Positions 27,728 to 36,610 of a stretch of 64,000 nucleotides of DNA are shown here, one piece after another. A program made the position numbers and the translations under genes. The first letter of the stretch is position 1. The number at the start of each line of letters is the position of its first letter. The DNA is from Blautia sp. MSJ-9 (GTDB taxonomy: Bacteria > Bacillota > Clostridia > Lachnospirales > Lachnospiraceae). The DNA lies in assembly GCF_018919065.1 (NCBI RefSeq), contig NZ_JAHLQG010000031.1, forward strand, positions 1-64,000, given 5' to 3'. The notes beneath the pieces were generated by a model that made no database searches, was not told where the DNA came from, and saw only the letters and a program-made list of their open reading frames with translations.

Positions 27728-27955
27728 TGTTATTTCCCCCCTCATCCATTTTTCGTATACATATTTATTATAAAATAAATATCCCAAAAATCAAGACAAC
27801 TCTATCTGCAACAAGTTTTCAATCATAAGTATAAACAGATTGTTTTTGTATATCAAATACTTATAAGTAATGAATAACTATAGTTTTCAGGAATAATGAT
27901 ATAATTTGTCTGCCATATTTATATCTAAGAAGAAATAAATATAGTAATTTCCAGC

Positions 27956-28013
27956 AAAAAACAGAATCATCCTGAAGCATTACATCTGCTCAGCTCATAT
28001 GATGATTCTGTTC
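27956..28013 (-). terminator. Terminator of the GH112 locus
   Basis: ACAGAATCATC and GATGATTCTGT pair around a loop of about 30 bases and on the minus strand are followed by TTTTTTG. The remaining parts of the 27728-28084 gap show no gene. Confidence 0.75.
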
Positions 28014-28084
28014 TTATTTATGTTTTATATTCTCTTATGCATCTATTTGGACGGACTTGTAAATAAATGTCCGTCTGTACGATT

Positions 28085-30241
28085 TCAAATCTGATACCAT
28101 TTAATCTCATTTGCCTCCAGATGTAACTGGAAACTGCTTCCATCGCCTCTGTAAACGACTGTATCCTGTGGTTCGTAGGTGTTGTTGACTACACAGTATT
28201 TGCCATTTTTTACATAGGCATGTACTTCTACATTGTAGTTGGTGGAATACCAACAATGGAGTTCTTCTTCTGCGGATGCTGACCAAAGAACTGCTCGATA
28301 AAGTACACGGCTGTTCTTAAAACTGTATGGAAGACCACTGATATAGACACCTCTTCCTTTGCCAAAGGTCTTTACTGCCATCTGTACTTCCTGGTCTTTC
28401 TGAATCAGGATTTCTGTTTCAGGTAAGGCGTAAATATTCTTCTTACCTTCACCGAAATCAACCTCACCTTCTGCATCTTTAAGGATAAAATGATTTCTAT
28501 GTTCTTCCCAGTTATATTTGTCTGTATTCAGATTAAATCCGTGTTCTTCTTCTACCCCAAGTACATCATCTAACTGAATAAACCTGCCCTGCCATTGATG
28601 TGATGCAGGTTCTCCGACGCCGATAAAGCCGCCGCCATTGTAGACAAATTCTCTGACTGCTGTGATGATCGTCTCGTCAATCCAGTTCTCGCCACCGGAC
28701 TGTGCTGTGTCTGCATCTCCTACGTTGATCACTACGTCAAATTTCTTCAGCAGATCTTTGTCTGCTTTAATATCGTCAAAGCTGATGAAAGATACATCAA
28801 ACGGTGCGCCACTCAGTGCTTCGATAATTCCGAAATATGAATAATTCTGCTTATAATAGATGGCATGGTGTACCATATGGTTACCCCAGGAACGCATTTT
28901 TCCCCAGCAGTTCAGAACTGCTACACGTTTCACGCAATACGGAGTAGTTCCCTGAATATTATCATATAAAGTACGGAATTCCTCACAGACCTCTTTGATA
29001 TACTGTACAAAATCCGGGAATTCCAGTGCCAATTTCAAATATCCACCATATCCGATTCTCTGGATTGGACTTCGAAGGATTGCTCTTCTGGCCGTTACCC
29101 AGTTTACTTTTGCCTCTTTTACAGGATCACCGCCCTCATGGAAAGTATCCGGGAAAAAGTATGGCAGGAATCTTCCTTCTGTATATTTTACATTCTTAAT
29201 ATCACTGAATAAACGCAGGGTTGCACCATTTCCAACACTTCCAACTACTGCATCCAGCCCGATCGATGCGAACTCATCCATAAATGGTTCCATCCCGATC
29301 CAATGGTCACCCATGAACATCATAGCTTCTTTTCCATATTCATGTACAATATCTACCATCTCTTTGGCAAGCTTCGCTACTTCACATCTCTGGAATGCCT
29401 GAAAGTCCTTAAATTCTTTTGACGGGATTCTGTAAGTGTTATTCATGTAGCCCTGATCAATGATATATTCCGGTCTGAAAGGATAACCTGCTTCCTGTTC
29501 AAACTGTTCCAGAATATATGGGCTGACTGATGCTGAATAGCCAAACCAGTCTACGTATTTCTCTCTTGCCAGTTCATCAAATATAAGGGTAAACTGATGG
29601 AAAAAAGTAGTAAATCTTACAACATTTACATACTCATGTGTATCCAGAAATCGGCGCAGACGTTCCAGGGAATGTGCTCTTGTTTTTGGCTGCCGCACAT
29701 CGAAAGTAATCTGCGGTTCCACATCTTTCCAGTCGTTCACTACTGCATTATACATATGTACTGGATCCCACATAATATATGCCAGGAAACTTACCGTATA
29801 CTCATGAAACAGTTCCGCTGATCTAATCACTACATTACCATTTGCTTCCTCATATGTCCACTGATCTGTTGGTACTATTTCACCAGTAGTACGATCTATC
29901 ACTTCCCACCATCTATAAATATCATCTCTTGTATTTACCGCAAGCATATCCGGGTAAAGGTGATCCATCAGATGAATTTCCAACACATCAGCCGTCGCTG
30001 TATGGAAGGATGTCATAATGTACATCTGCTGGATTTCTTCCGGATGTGCTTTTGCCCAGGCATTATCTTTGCGGGTAGTATAGTAGGTTGCATAGATCTT
30101 GGCACCTGTATCTTTCAGTTCCTGCGGAAACTCTGTGCCATCACAGTCACGAATGGCATCTGCTCCCCATTCTTCTATCATTTCCAATGTCTGTGGCACC
30201 ACATCTAAGTCAGTTGGTATAGTTACACGGCCTTTTCCCAT
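28085..30241 (-). CDS. GH112 galactosyl-hexosamine (lacto-N-biose type) phosphorylase
   Basis: A 718-residue cytoplasmic enzyme, full length for GH112. The N terminus RVTIPTDLDVV, IRDCDGTEFP and YATYYTTRKDNAWAK are characteristic, as is the central FMGDHWIGMEPF. A glutamine-amidotransferase-like domain (GGGFIGVGEPASHQWQGRF) and a C-terminal beta domain follow. It phosphorolyses beta-galactosyl disaccharides to galactose-1-phosphate. GH112 members differ in preference (lacto-/galacto-N-biose versus galactosyl-rhamnose), and sequence alone does not settle it. The neighbouring GH136-like pair and importer favour lacto-N-biose. Strong AGGAGG before the ATG. Confidence 0.9.
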   Translation of the reverse strand: MGKGRVTIPTDLDVVPQTLEMIEEWGADAIRDCDGTEFPQELKDTGAKIYATYYTTRKDNAWAKAHPEEIQQMYIMTSFHTATADVLEIHLMDHLYPDMLAVNTRDDIYRWWEVIDRTTGEIVPTDQWTYEEANGNVVIRSAELFHEYTVSFLAYIMWDPVHMYNAVVNDWKDVEPQITFDVRQPKTRAHSLERLRRFLDTHEYVNVVRFTTFFHQFTLIFDELAREKYVDWFGYSASVSPYILEQFEQEAGYPFRPEYIIDQGYMNNTYRIPSKEFKDFQAFQRCEVAKLAKEMVDIVHEYGKEAMMFMGDHWIGMEPFMDEFASIGLDAVVGSVGNGATLRLFSDIKNVKYTEGRFLPYFFPDTFHEGGDPVKEAKVNWVTARRAILRSPIQRIGYGGYLKLALEFPDFVQYIKEVCEEFRTLYDNIQGTTPYCVKRVAVLNCWGKMRSWGNHMVHHAIYYKQNYSYFGIIEALSGAPFDVSFISFDDIKADKDLLKKFDVVINVGDADTAQSGGENWIDETIITAVREFVYNGGGFIGVGEPASHQWQGRFIQLDDVLGVEEEHGFNLNTDKYNWEEHRNHFILKDAEGEVDFGEGKKNIYALPETEILIQKDQEVQMAVKTFGKGRGVYISGLPYSFKNSRVLYRAVLWSASAEEELHCWYSTNYNVEVHAYVKNGKYCVVNNTYEPQDTVVYRGDGSSFQLHLEANEIKWYQI

Positions 30242-30323
30242 TTTCTTTTGCCTCCTTTATTTTGTTCTGCTTTCAGTCAGATAGGATCATTTATTTCATA
30301 ATCTGTCTGATTTAAGAGGATTG

Positions 30324-31697
30324 CTATAATTCCACAATTGTATTATTTTTCAGTATTATTTCACCATCACTCATATTTTTTCGCAGAAGCGGAACTCCTT
30401 TTCTGATATAAAACTGATTTTCCGCCACATATGCATCCGGATTTCCGGAAGGGCTCAGAATTCCGCCCAAATCATCATAGCTTACATTCTTTCGAAAGAT
30501 ATTATGAATTGACTCTTCCAGACAAAACATGACACAGCCACCCTCGTTTTGTCTGCTGTAATTATATTCATATATGGTTCCATCCCCGGAATCTGCATCA
30601 TATGCCATGCCGTCCTGATTCAGTCTTGTGTCCACAACTTCATTGAATCGAAACAGTGCATCTTTACATTTCCACGGCCAGATAGCTGCTGCTACTTTTC
30701 CCATTCTCTTTCCCGGATAACGGTAAAAACGATCATTCATTTCTGTTGCACAGGAATCTGAAGTGTTGTGTTCAACCAGTGGCCTGAGTGCATACATCGG
30801 TGTAATTGCATCCCCGCCTGCACCTTTTACATAGTTATTTCTTAGAACAATATTCTCATGTCCGTATTGCAAAAAACATTCTTCCTGAAGTTCTGCGCCT
30901 GTAAATCTGGCATGCTGATAAGTATAACCCACTGCAATTCCCCAGCGGCTGACGTCCCATACACAGCAGTTCTCCACCATTACTCCGTCATATCTGGCAA
31001 TGCCTGTCTGTTTTTCATTCTGTGGTTTCAGGGCAGTCATATAAATTCCACCATTATTCATGTGTTTGTTATACACATTCCCATTTACGTCATGGATCAT
31101 AAGATTTTGTAACGTAATCCCATGAAGTGTACCTGCATTCTGTGCAATAACAGCAACTCCAGTTCGATCCATTTTATCTGATGCACAATACTGTTCCACT
31201 GCACTATCTGCGGTTTCCTCCGAATCTTCCCCTGCAGACTTCTCCTGTTTTGTAATATTCTGACTCAGGTATTTTTCAACAACATCTCGGTTAACAATAT
31301 CCTTATTACTGATTTCCAGATCATGGATCCAGATATATTCCGCATCATAAAGCAGAATTGCAGAGGATACATTTCCCTGATATACATGAACAGGAGAATC
31401 CAGTTGTATACCATAATTCTGATACCAGATTCCCGTTCCATTTGCACAAATATGTGGCAGTTCTCCTTCTCCATAAGATGCGATTTCTATCGGATCACCT
31501 ATCTCTCCTTTTCCTCTGATATGCAGATACTGGTCTTCGAAAACGGACCCTCTTTCCAGAAGAACACGGTCTCCTGCACCAAGCTCACTCCCCCTGATCC
31601 GGTGTAGCGTTCTGAAAGGAGTCTCCTGTGTCAGACCATCGTTCTTGTCATTTCCATTAACTGAGCTGACATAATATGTTATGGATTTCCTTTTCAT
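30324..31697 (-). CDS. Parallel beta-helix glycosidase, probable GH136 lacto-N-biosidase catalytic subunit
   Basis: A 457-residue right-handed beta-helix protein: YYVSSVNGNDKNDGLTQETP at the start, then repeated strands such as ILLYDAEYIWIHDLEISN and HENIVLRNNYVKGAGGD. The segment QDGMAYDADSGDG contains two aspartates 7 residues apart, the spacing I recall for the catalytic pair of GH136 LnbX. There is no signal peptide, so it should be cytoplasmic, unlike characterised secreted GH136 enzymes. GGGAG lies 7 bases upstream of the ATG, and the gene overlaps the preceding small helical gene by 41 bases. If correct, it releases lacto-N-biose for the GH112 enzyme. Another beta-helix glycan hydrolase is the alternative. 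Confidence 0.65.
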   Translation of the reverse strand: MKRKSITYYVSSVNGNDKNDGLTQETPFRTLHRIRGSELGAGDRVLLERGSVFEDQYLHIRGKGEIGDPIEIASYGEGELPHICANGTGIWYQNYGIQLDSPVHVYQGNVSSAILLYDAEYIWIHDLEISNKDIVNRDVVEKYLSQNITKQEKSAGEDSEETADSAVEQYCASDKMDRTGVAVIAQNAGTLHGITLQNLMIHDVNGNVYNKHMNNGGIYMTALKPQNEKQTGIARYDGVMVENCCVWDVSRWGIAVGYTYQHARFTGAELQEECFLQYGHENIVLRNNYVKGAGGDAITPMYALRPLVEHNTSDSCATEMNDRFYRYPGKRMGKVAAAIWPWKCKDALFRFNEVVDTRLNQDGMAYDADSGDGTIYEYNYSRQNEGGCVMFCLEESIHNIFRKNVSYDDLGGILSPSGNPDAYVAENQFYIRKGVPLLRKNMSDGEIILKNNTIVEL

Positions 31698-32106
31698 ATT
31701 CTATCTCCCGCATTCTTTTTTTAATGATCCCAGATACTTCTTCATAAGTAAAACTGTCTCCGTTGTATCTTGTAAACAGATCTCTGTTCGCCTCATAAAA
31801 CATTTGTTTTTCTTCTTCAAAAATCGTCTGATATGTATAATATTTTTTTACTTTTTCACATTCTGATACAAAATCCAGGTGAAATCTTGTCTGTTCATAT
31901 CGGACATAAGCAGGCAGAGAAAGCTGTTCAGGGCCATAAACGATTTCACCTTTTTGCAGCATCTGTTCTCTTTTCCGGTTTTCTTTCTGCCGTCTGTCTT
32001 CCAATCCATTCAAAGTATCGTCTTCAATCAATCCCAGTTTTTTTGCAAAAATCAGCTCTGCTCTCAGCTGTTTCTGCTCTTTTTCATTCATGATCAATTC
32101 ATACAT
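31657..32106 (-). CDS. Small helical protein, probable GH136 partner (LnbY/Lnb136I-like chaperone)
   Basis: A 149-residue, highly charged, all-helical protein (NEKEQKQLRAELIFAKKLG; ENRKREQMLQKGEI; EYEKEIHNILCQLS). It has no signal peptide. It stands just upstream of, and overlaps, the beta-helix gene. Split GH136 enzymes use a helical subunit needed for folding of the catalytic one, and this gene fits that place, although it is shorter than the roughly 200-residue domains I recall. The call rests on position and fold rather than sequence motifs. GAGGAG is 10 bases before the ATG. Confidence 0.55.
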   Translation of the reverse strand: MYELIMNEKEQKQLRAELIFAKKLGLIEDDTLNGLEDRRQKENRKREQMLQKGEIVYGPEQLSLPAYVRYEQTRFHLDFVSECEKVKKYYTYQTIFEEEKQMFYEANRDLFTRYNGDSFTYEEVSGIIKKRMREIEYEKEIHNILCQLS

Positions 32107-32202
32107 AACCCATAAACTCCTCTTTATTTATCACTGTCCATCCCCATGCCCGGCATCTCACTTCTTAGGACGAAATATCGGCATTGCCGGAAACAGTAAT
32201 CT

Positions 32203-33012
32203 TTATTTCACCGCACCTGTCAATCCGTTTGAGAAGCTCTTTTGCAGACAGAAGAAAATGACCGCGGTCGGCAGTGTACAAATCAGAACACCCAACATCA
32301 GCATTCCATAATCAACACTGTATCCACTCTTTAAGTTGGCAACTAGCATCGGCATTGTGATCGATGCATTATCCTGCAGGATAACTTTTGGCCACAGATA
32401 ATTGTTCCATGCATTCATAAAAGTTACAGTCATTGCTGCGCCATAAGTAGATTTCATGATTGGCACATACATACGGAAAAAGATCGCTACTTCACTCATT
32501 CCTTCCAATCTGCTGGCTTCGATAATGTCTATCGGGAAGGATCTGGATGCCTGACGGAACAGCATGATCATAAACGGTGTGGAAACTGATGGCAGAACCA
32601 GTGCAATCCAGCTGTTTACTAGTCCCATGCTGGAGAACATCTTAAACAACGGGATCATCAATGCCACGAACGGCAGCATCATAGCCAGGAGCAGAATACT
32701 CATCAAAGTATCTTTTCCTTTGTCATGGTAAATCTCAAATCCGTATCCCGCAATAGAGCATACCAGCAGGGAAATAATTGTAATCAGAATCGCATTTCTG
32801 AATGAGTTAAACATGGCAAGTCCAAGGTTCTGATTGGCTACCAAAGTCTTGAAATTCTCCACCAGATATCCACCCGGGATCAGTCTTCCTCTTACAATAT
32901 CAATACTCTTATTAGTCGCACCGGAGAGCATGTAATACAGCGGAAATACAGACAGTAAGCTTGCAATAATTAAGATTGCGTAGGATATGAAACGTTTGAT
33001 TTTTCTAGTCAC
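32203..33012 (-). CDS. ABC sugar importer permease (MalG type)
   Basis: About 269 residues with six hydrophobic helices. The inner-membrane-component signature EASRLEGMSEVAIFFRMYVPIMKS (EAA loop) lies near residue 190 and would dock the ATPase. YPLYYMLSGATNKS follows the first helix, typical of MalG-type permeases. The start was set at the GTG 33012, with AGG 8 bases upstream, still overlapping the upstream permease gene. No ATPase gene is in the locus, so a shared MsmK/MsmX-like ATPase is expected from elsewhere. Confidence 0.9.
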   Translation of the reverse strand: MTRKIKRFISYAILIIASLLSVFPLYYMLSGATNKSIDIVRGRLIPGGYLVENFKTLVANQNLGLAMFNSFRNAILITIISLLVCSIAGYGFEIYHDKGKDTLMSILLLAMMLPFVALMIPLFKMFSSMGLVNSWIALVLPSVSTPFMIMLFRQASRSFPIDIIEASRLEGMSEVAIFFRMYVPIMKSTYGAAMTVTFMNAWNNYLWPKVILQDNASITMPMLVANLKSGYSVDYGMLMLGVLICTLPTAVIFFCLQKSFSNGLTGAVK

Positions 33013-33901
33013 GGCTGTCACCTACTTTCATCTGGATTGCAGACAGGATTGCTACGGAAACAAGGATAAATACGGACAATGCTGCCGCATAATTAAACTT
33101 CGGTGTCTCCACAAAGGAGATGTTAAATATGTAATGTGCAAGGGTCATCGTTGATTTACCAGGACCTCCTGCAGTCAGGTTTACAGACTCATCAAACAAC
33201 TGCAAAGTACCTGATGTGGACATGATCGCTGTCAAAAGAATCGTCGGTTTCAGTAATGGAATGGTAATTTTAAAGAACTGCTGAAATGCAGTTGCTCCGT
33301 CAATACGGCTGGCTTCATAGATGGACTGGTCAATGTTCTGCAGTCCCGCCAGATAAAATACCATATTATATCCGGTCCATCTCCACACAAGGGCAATGAT
33401 AATTACAAACCGGGCTGCCCATGCATTCTGGAACCAGTCCACAGCTCCAATTCCCATCTTTGTAAGCACCATGTTTACAAATCCGTCCGGTGCAAACAGG
33501 GACTTAAAGATCATTGAATAAGATACCAGAGAAGTCGCACATGGGAGAAAGATCATGGTTCTGAATAATCCCTTAAAACGAAGTGTGGCATCATTCAGAA
33601 GCTGTGCCAGGATCAATGCCAGGATCAGCATGACCGGCACCTGAATAATAAAGTAAAATACGGTGTTAAATAAACATTGTTTAAATGTTCTGTCTTTTAG
33701 AATTCTGCTGTAATTGGCGATTCCCACCCAGGTCTGTGCTGCTCCCATTCCTTTTCTGAAGGAAAGCAGGATTGCCTGGAACATGGGATAAAAGCAGAAT
33801 ACAAAGATCAGCAATGATGCAGGGATCAGAAACGCCCAGCCGATCAGGTTGTGCTTTTTCTGAAGACTCATTTTCTTTTTTGTACCTGATGTATTTGCCA
33901 T
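33005..33901 (-). CDS. ABC sugar importer permease (MalF type)
   Basis: A 298-residue protein with six membrane helices. IGWAFLIPASLLIFVFCFYP opens the first helix and the EAA loop is YEASRIDGATAFQQFFKITIPLL (about 215). It pairs with the next permease gene to form the channel of a carbohydrate uptake importer. AGGAGG lies before the ATG. A strong stem-loop separates it from the upstream binding-protein gene. Confidence 0.92.
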   Translation of the reverse strand: MANTSGTKKKMSLQKKHNLIGWAFLIPASLLIFVFCFYPMFQAILLSFRKGMGAAQTWVGIANYSRILKDRTFKQCLFNTVFYFIIQVPVMLILALILAQLLNDATLRFKGLFRTMIFLPCATSLVSYSMIFKSLFAPDGFVNMVLTKMGIGAVDWFQNAWAARFVIIIALVWRWTGYNMVFYLAGLQNIDQSIYEASRIDGATAFQQFFKITIPLLKPTILLTAIMSTSGTLQLFDESVNLTAGGPGKSTMTLAHYIFNISFVETPKFNYAAALSVFILVSVAILSAIQMKVGDSRD

Positions 33902-33912
33902 TGATGTCCTCC

Positions 33913-33963
33913 TGAAAAACAGGGCTGCCGCAAAATCTCCTTTTGAATTTTGCGACAGCCCGA
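33913..33963 (-). terminator. Stem-loop between binding protein and permease genes (partial terminator)
   Basis: GGGCTGTCGCAAAAT pairs with ATTTTGCGGCAGCCC (one mismatch) and is followed on the minus strand by TGTTTTTC. Such intercistronic hairpins usually let the binding protein be made in excess over the permeases. Confidence 0.75.
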
Positions 33964-34073
33964 GGTTACTTACTGTCAGTGAATATATATGGTATCAAAG
34001 TCATAAATCCTGTTCTGTCTATACAATAACTATCAAACGGATATCTTATATCTGAAATACCTGATATTATTTA

Positions 34074-35357
34074 CTATCCTTCAATATTAAACTCTACAGT
34101 TTCCTGTGCTGTCTGGAGTTCTTCTGCTACGTCTGCGCCACTCTGTACAACGTTTGTAACTACGTCTGTCAGTGCGCTTCTGATATCGGAATAGTATGCG
34201 CCACAGTCAAATGCAGGAACTTTGCTTGCATAGTCTACAATGTCTGCATAAACTTTCTGTCCGCCGTAGAAGTCGGATGCTTCCTGATATACATCAGATT
34301 CTGCTGCCGGAAGGTAACTTGCGATCGCACCTGCGTTTACAAGAAGGTCATCATAAAGTTCTACGCTTCCACCAAATGTGGATTTGATGAAATCATAAGC
34401 AAGATCAGGGTTCTTGCAGTTGGAAGATACCGCCCAGCTTGCGCCGCCGCAGTTTGCATAGTTTGTAGCACCTTCTACATCGTCTAATGCAGGCATATCT
34501 ACGATTGTCCATTTACCAGACTGATCTTCTGCTGCCTGTACGGATGACATGATCCAGCATCCATTAATAACGCCTGCTGCATCGCCATTGTTCATAGAAG
34601 CAATGTACTGATCCCAGTCAGTGTACTCTGTCATGTATCCTTCATTTACAAGCTGTGCATAAACTTCTACTGCCTGTTTCAGAACTTCATTATCAGCAAT
34701 CTTTACTTCGCCATCTACGATCGGGGAAGCACCTGCTGACTGGAGCATTTCCAGTATAAGTTCTGATCCGCCAGATGTTGTCAACATTGGAGTATTTGTT
34801 TTCTCTTTTACAGTTTTTGCAAGTTCCATAAATTTGGACCATGTGATATCTTTGAAATCATCTGTTGTTAATCCGGCTTCTTCTACGATATCGGAGCGGA
34901 TTGCCATGATGGTTGCACCATTGTCGAACGGTACGCCGTAATTCTTTCCATCTACTGTGGAATCTGCAAGTTTACCTGTAGAGAACTGAGAGAAATCAAT
35001 TCCTGAATCTGTCAGATCTGTAAATACATCCGGAAAGCTTGTAACATCTTTATGATAGGAATAATCCTGCATTAAGAAGATGTCTGGAAGTGTGCTGTAA
35101 TCGCCTGATGTCGCGGCTGTGATCAGTTTTGTCTCGATATCGCTGTATACATTCTCCTGAATATCCAGTTTGAAATCCGGATGATCTTCCTGATAAATCT
35201 TCTCTGCCTGCTGCATTGCATAAATGTTAAAATTCGGATCCCAGCACCATACGGTTAATGTCTGGTCATCATCAGCTGCTGCAGCCGGAACTGCTGCTAC
35301 CATAGATCCTAACATTGCAGTTGCCAGTAAAACACTTAAAAATCCTTTTTTCTTCAT
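34074..35357 (-). CDS. Extracellular sugar-binding protein of the ABC importer
   Basis: A 427-residue family 1 solute-binding protein. The N-terminal signal peptide MKKKGFLSVLLATAMLGSMV ends at an AAVPAAAADDD-type signal-peptidase I site and has no lipobox cysteine, which is unusual for a Gram-positive importer. The mature part begins LTVWCWDPNFNIY and contains the family motifs GVPFDNGATIMAIRSDI and INGCWIMSSV. It should capture oligosaccharide for the two downstream permeases. AAGGAGG precedes the ATG. First gene of the minus-strand glycan operon; divergent from the AraC regulator. Confidence 0.9.
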   Translation of the reverse strand: MKKKGFLSVLLATAMLGSMVAAVPAAAADDDQTLTVWCWDPNFNIYAMQQAEKIYQEDHPDFKLDIQENVYSDIETKLITAATSGDYSTLPDIFLMQDYSYHKDVTSFPDVFTDLTDSGIDFSQFSTGKLADSTVDGKNYGVPFDNGATIMAIRSDIVEEAGLTTDDFKDITWSKFMELAKTVKEKTNTPMLTTSGGSELILEMLQSAGASPIVDGEVKIADNEVLKQAVEVYAQLVNEGYMTEYTDWDQYIASMNNGDAAGVINGCWIMSSVQAAEDQSGKWTIVDMPALDDVEGATNYANCGGASWAVSSNCKNPDLAYDFIKSTFGGSVELYDDLLVNAGAIASYLPAAESDVYQEASDFYGGQKVYADIVDYASKVPAFDCGAYYSDIRSALTDVVTNVVQSGADVAEELQTAQETVEFNIEG

Positions 35358-35767
35358 ATAACTCTTTTCCTCCTTAGATTATCGTTTGAAAATTTCCGTT
35401 GCTTTTAATCTGTTTATAGAATACTTTCTTTTGAAAATTATTTCAATTCGCTTTTTGCTTTGTTTTTTAGAAATCTTGCTGTCTCGCTATAATTATGTTA
35501 TTATATAAAAAATGTTATCAATAAATTTTGTGTGCATTTATTTTTTAATCATAATGAACTATGATGATTTTATTTTTTATTATTTTTTATGCATTTATCC
35601 CAATATCCAGAGTATTTTACGAAGAAAGTATTTGGAATGCTTATTTATCTACCGCAAACAAAATTACTAAATTTCCATGTACATAAGTAGCACAATAAAA
35701 ACTTATCTCTGCAGACTTTATCTGCTGAAAATTATTTTCCACCCATAACTCAAAGGAGGGGGATTCC
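35358..35767. other. Divergent intergenic region between importer operon and araC-type regulator
   Basis: 410 AT-rich bases (about 35440-35720 is nearly all A/T) that must hold the promoters of both units and the regulator's sites. Several TATAAT-like hexamers (e.g. 35488-35510) are visible, but none has a convincing -35 box in either direction. No ORF with a ribosome binding site was seen. Confidence 0.5.
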
Positions 35768-36607
35768 ATGAGTACACAATCACTCCGCTTCAGTCCCGAA
35801 GACAGAACGCCTCAGGAGGTCACACTTTTAAATGCATCCGCTTCCCGCTATGAAGGCGATTGGCCAAGTATTCCGCATTCTCATGCATTTACAGAACTGT
35901 TTTATGTGCGTGACGGGCAGGGCGAGTTTCTGATAGAGGATAATATCTTTCCAATCTCAAAGGATGACTTAATTATCGTTAATCCTCACATCAATCACAC
36001 AGAGATTTCCAGGGGAAGTCCGCCTCTGAGTTACTTTACGGTGGGCGTAGATGGACTATGTTTTTCTTTTAATGACCACAAAGAATACCGCATTTTTAAC
36101 TGCAGAGAGAAGAAAACGGATCTGCTGTTTTATTTTAATTCCATTTTTCAGGAACTGGATAAGCAGTCTGAAGGGTATGAACAGATCTGTAAACATATGC
36201 TGGATGTCCTGATCCTGCAGCTTCGACGAATTACGGATTCCCCCTTTGACTTAATCACAGCTCAACATCCGACCAAGGAATGCGCAGCTATTAAACGGTA
36301 TCTGGATTCCAATTATGGAGAAAATATTACTCTGGATCATCTTTCGGCGCTCAGTCATCTGAATAAGTATTATCTGAGTCATGAATTTACGAAGTATTAT
36401 GGAATCTCTCCTATTAATTATCTGAATCATAAACGGATTGAAGTGTGTAAAGAATTACTGGAAAATACAGATTACGGAATCTCAGATATTGCTCATCTGG
36501 CAGGTTTCTCTTCTCAGAGTTATCTGTCCCAGAGCTTTCGGAAATCCTGTGGGATGACTGCTGGAAATTACCGTAAACTTAAGAAAAAAAGAAAGGAAGC
36601 TATGTAA
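35768..36607 (+). CDS. AraC-family transcriptional regulator
   Basis: A 279-residue protein. The N-terminal cupin sensor domain (about 20-100) includes IPHSHAFTELFYVRDGQGEF. The C-terminal double helix-turn-helix (about 180-275) contains ENITLDHLSALSHLNKYYLS and GISDIAHLAGFSSQSYLSQSF, the conserved second HTH. It is divergent from the GH112/GH136 importer operon and is its likely sugar-responsive activator. AGGAGGGGG precedes the ATG. It is followed after only 3 bases by the FliB-like gene, so both are probably on one mRNA. Confidence 0.9.
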   Translation: MSTQSLRFSPEDRTPQEVTLLNASASRYEGDWPSIPHSHAFTELFYVRDGQGEFLIEDNIFPISKDDLIIVNPHINHTEISRGSPPLSYFTVGVDGLCFSFNDHKEYRIFNCREKKTDLLFYFNSIFQELDKQSEGYEQICKHMLDVLILQLRRITDSPFDLITAQHPTKECAAIKRYLDSNYGENITLDHLSALSHLNKYYLSHEFTKYYGISPINYLNHKRIEVCKELLENTDYGISDIAHLAGFSSQSYLSQSFRKSCGMTAGNYRKLKKKRKEAM

Positions 36608-36610
36608 GCT

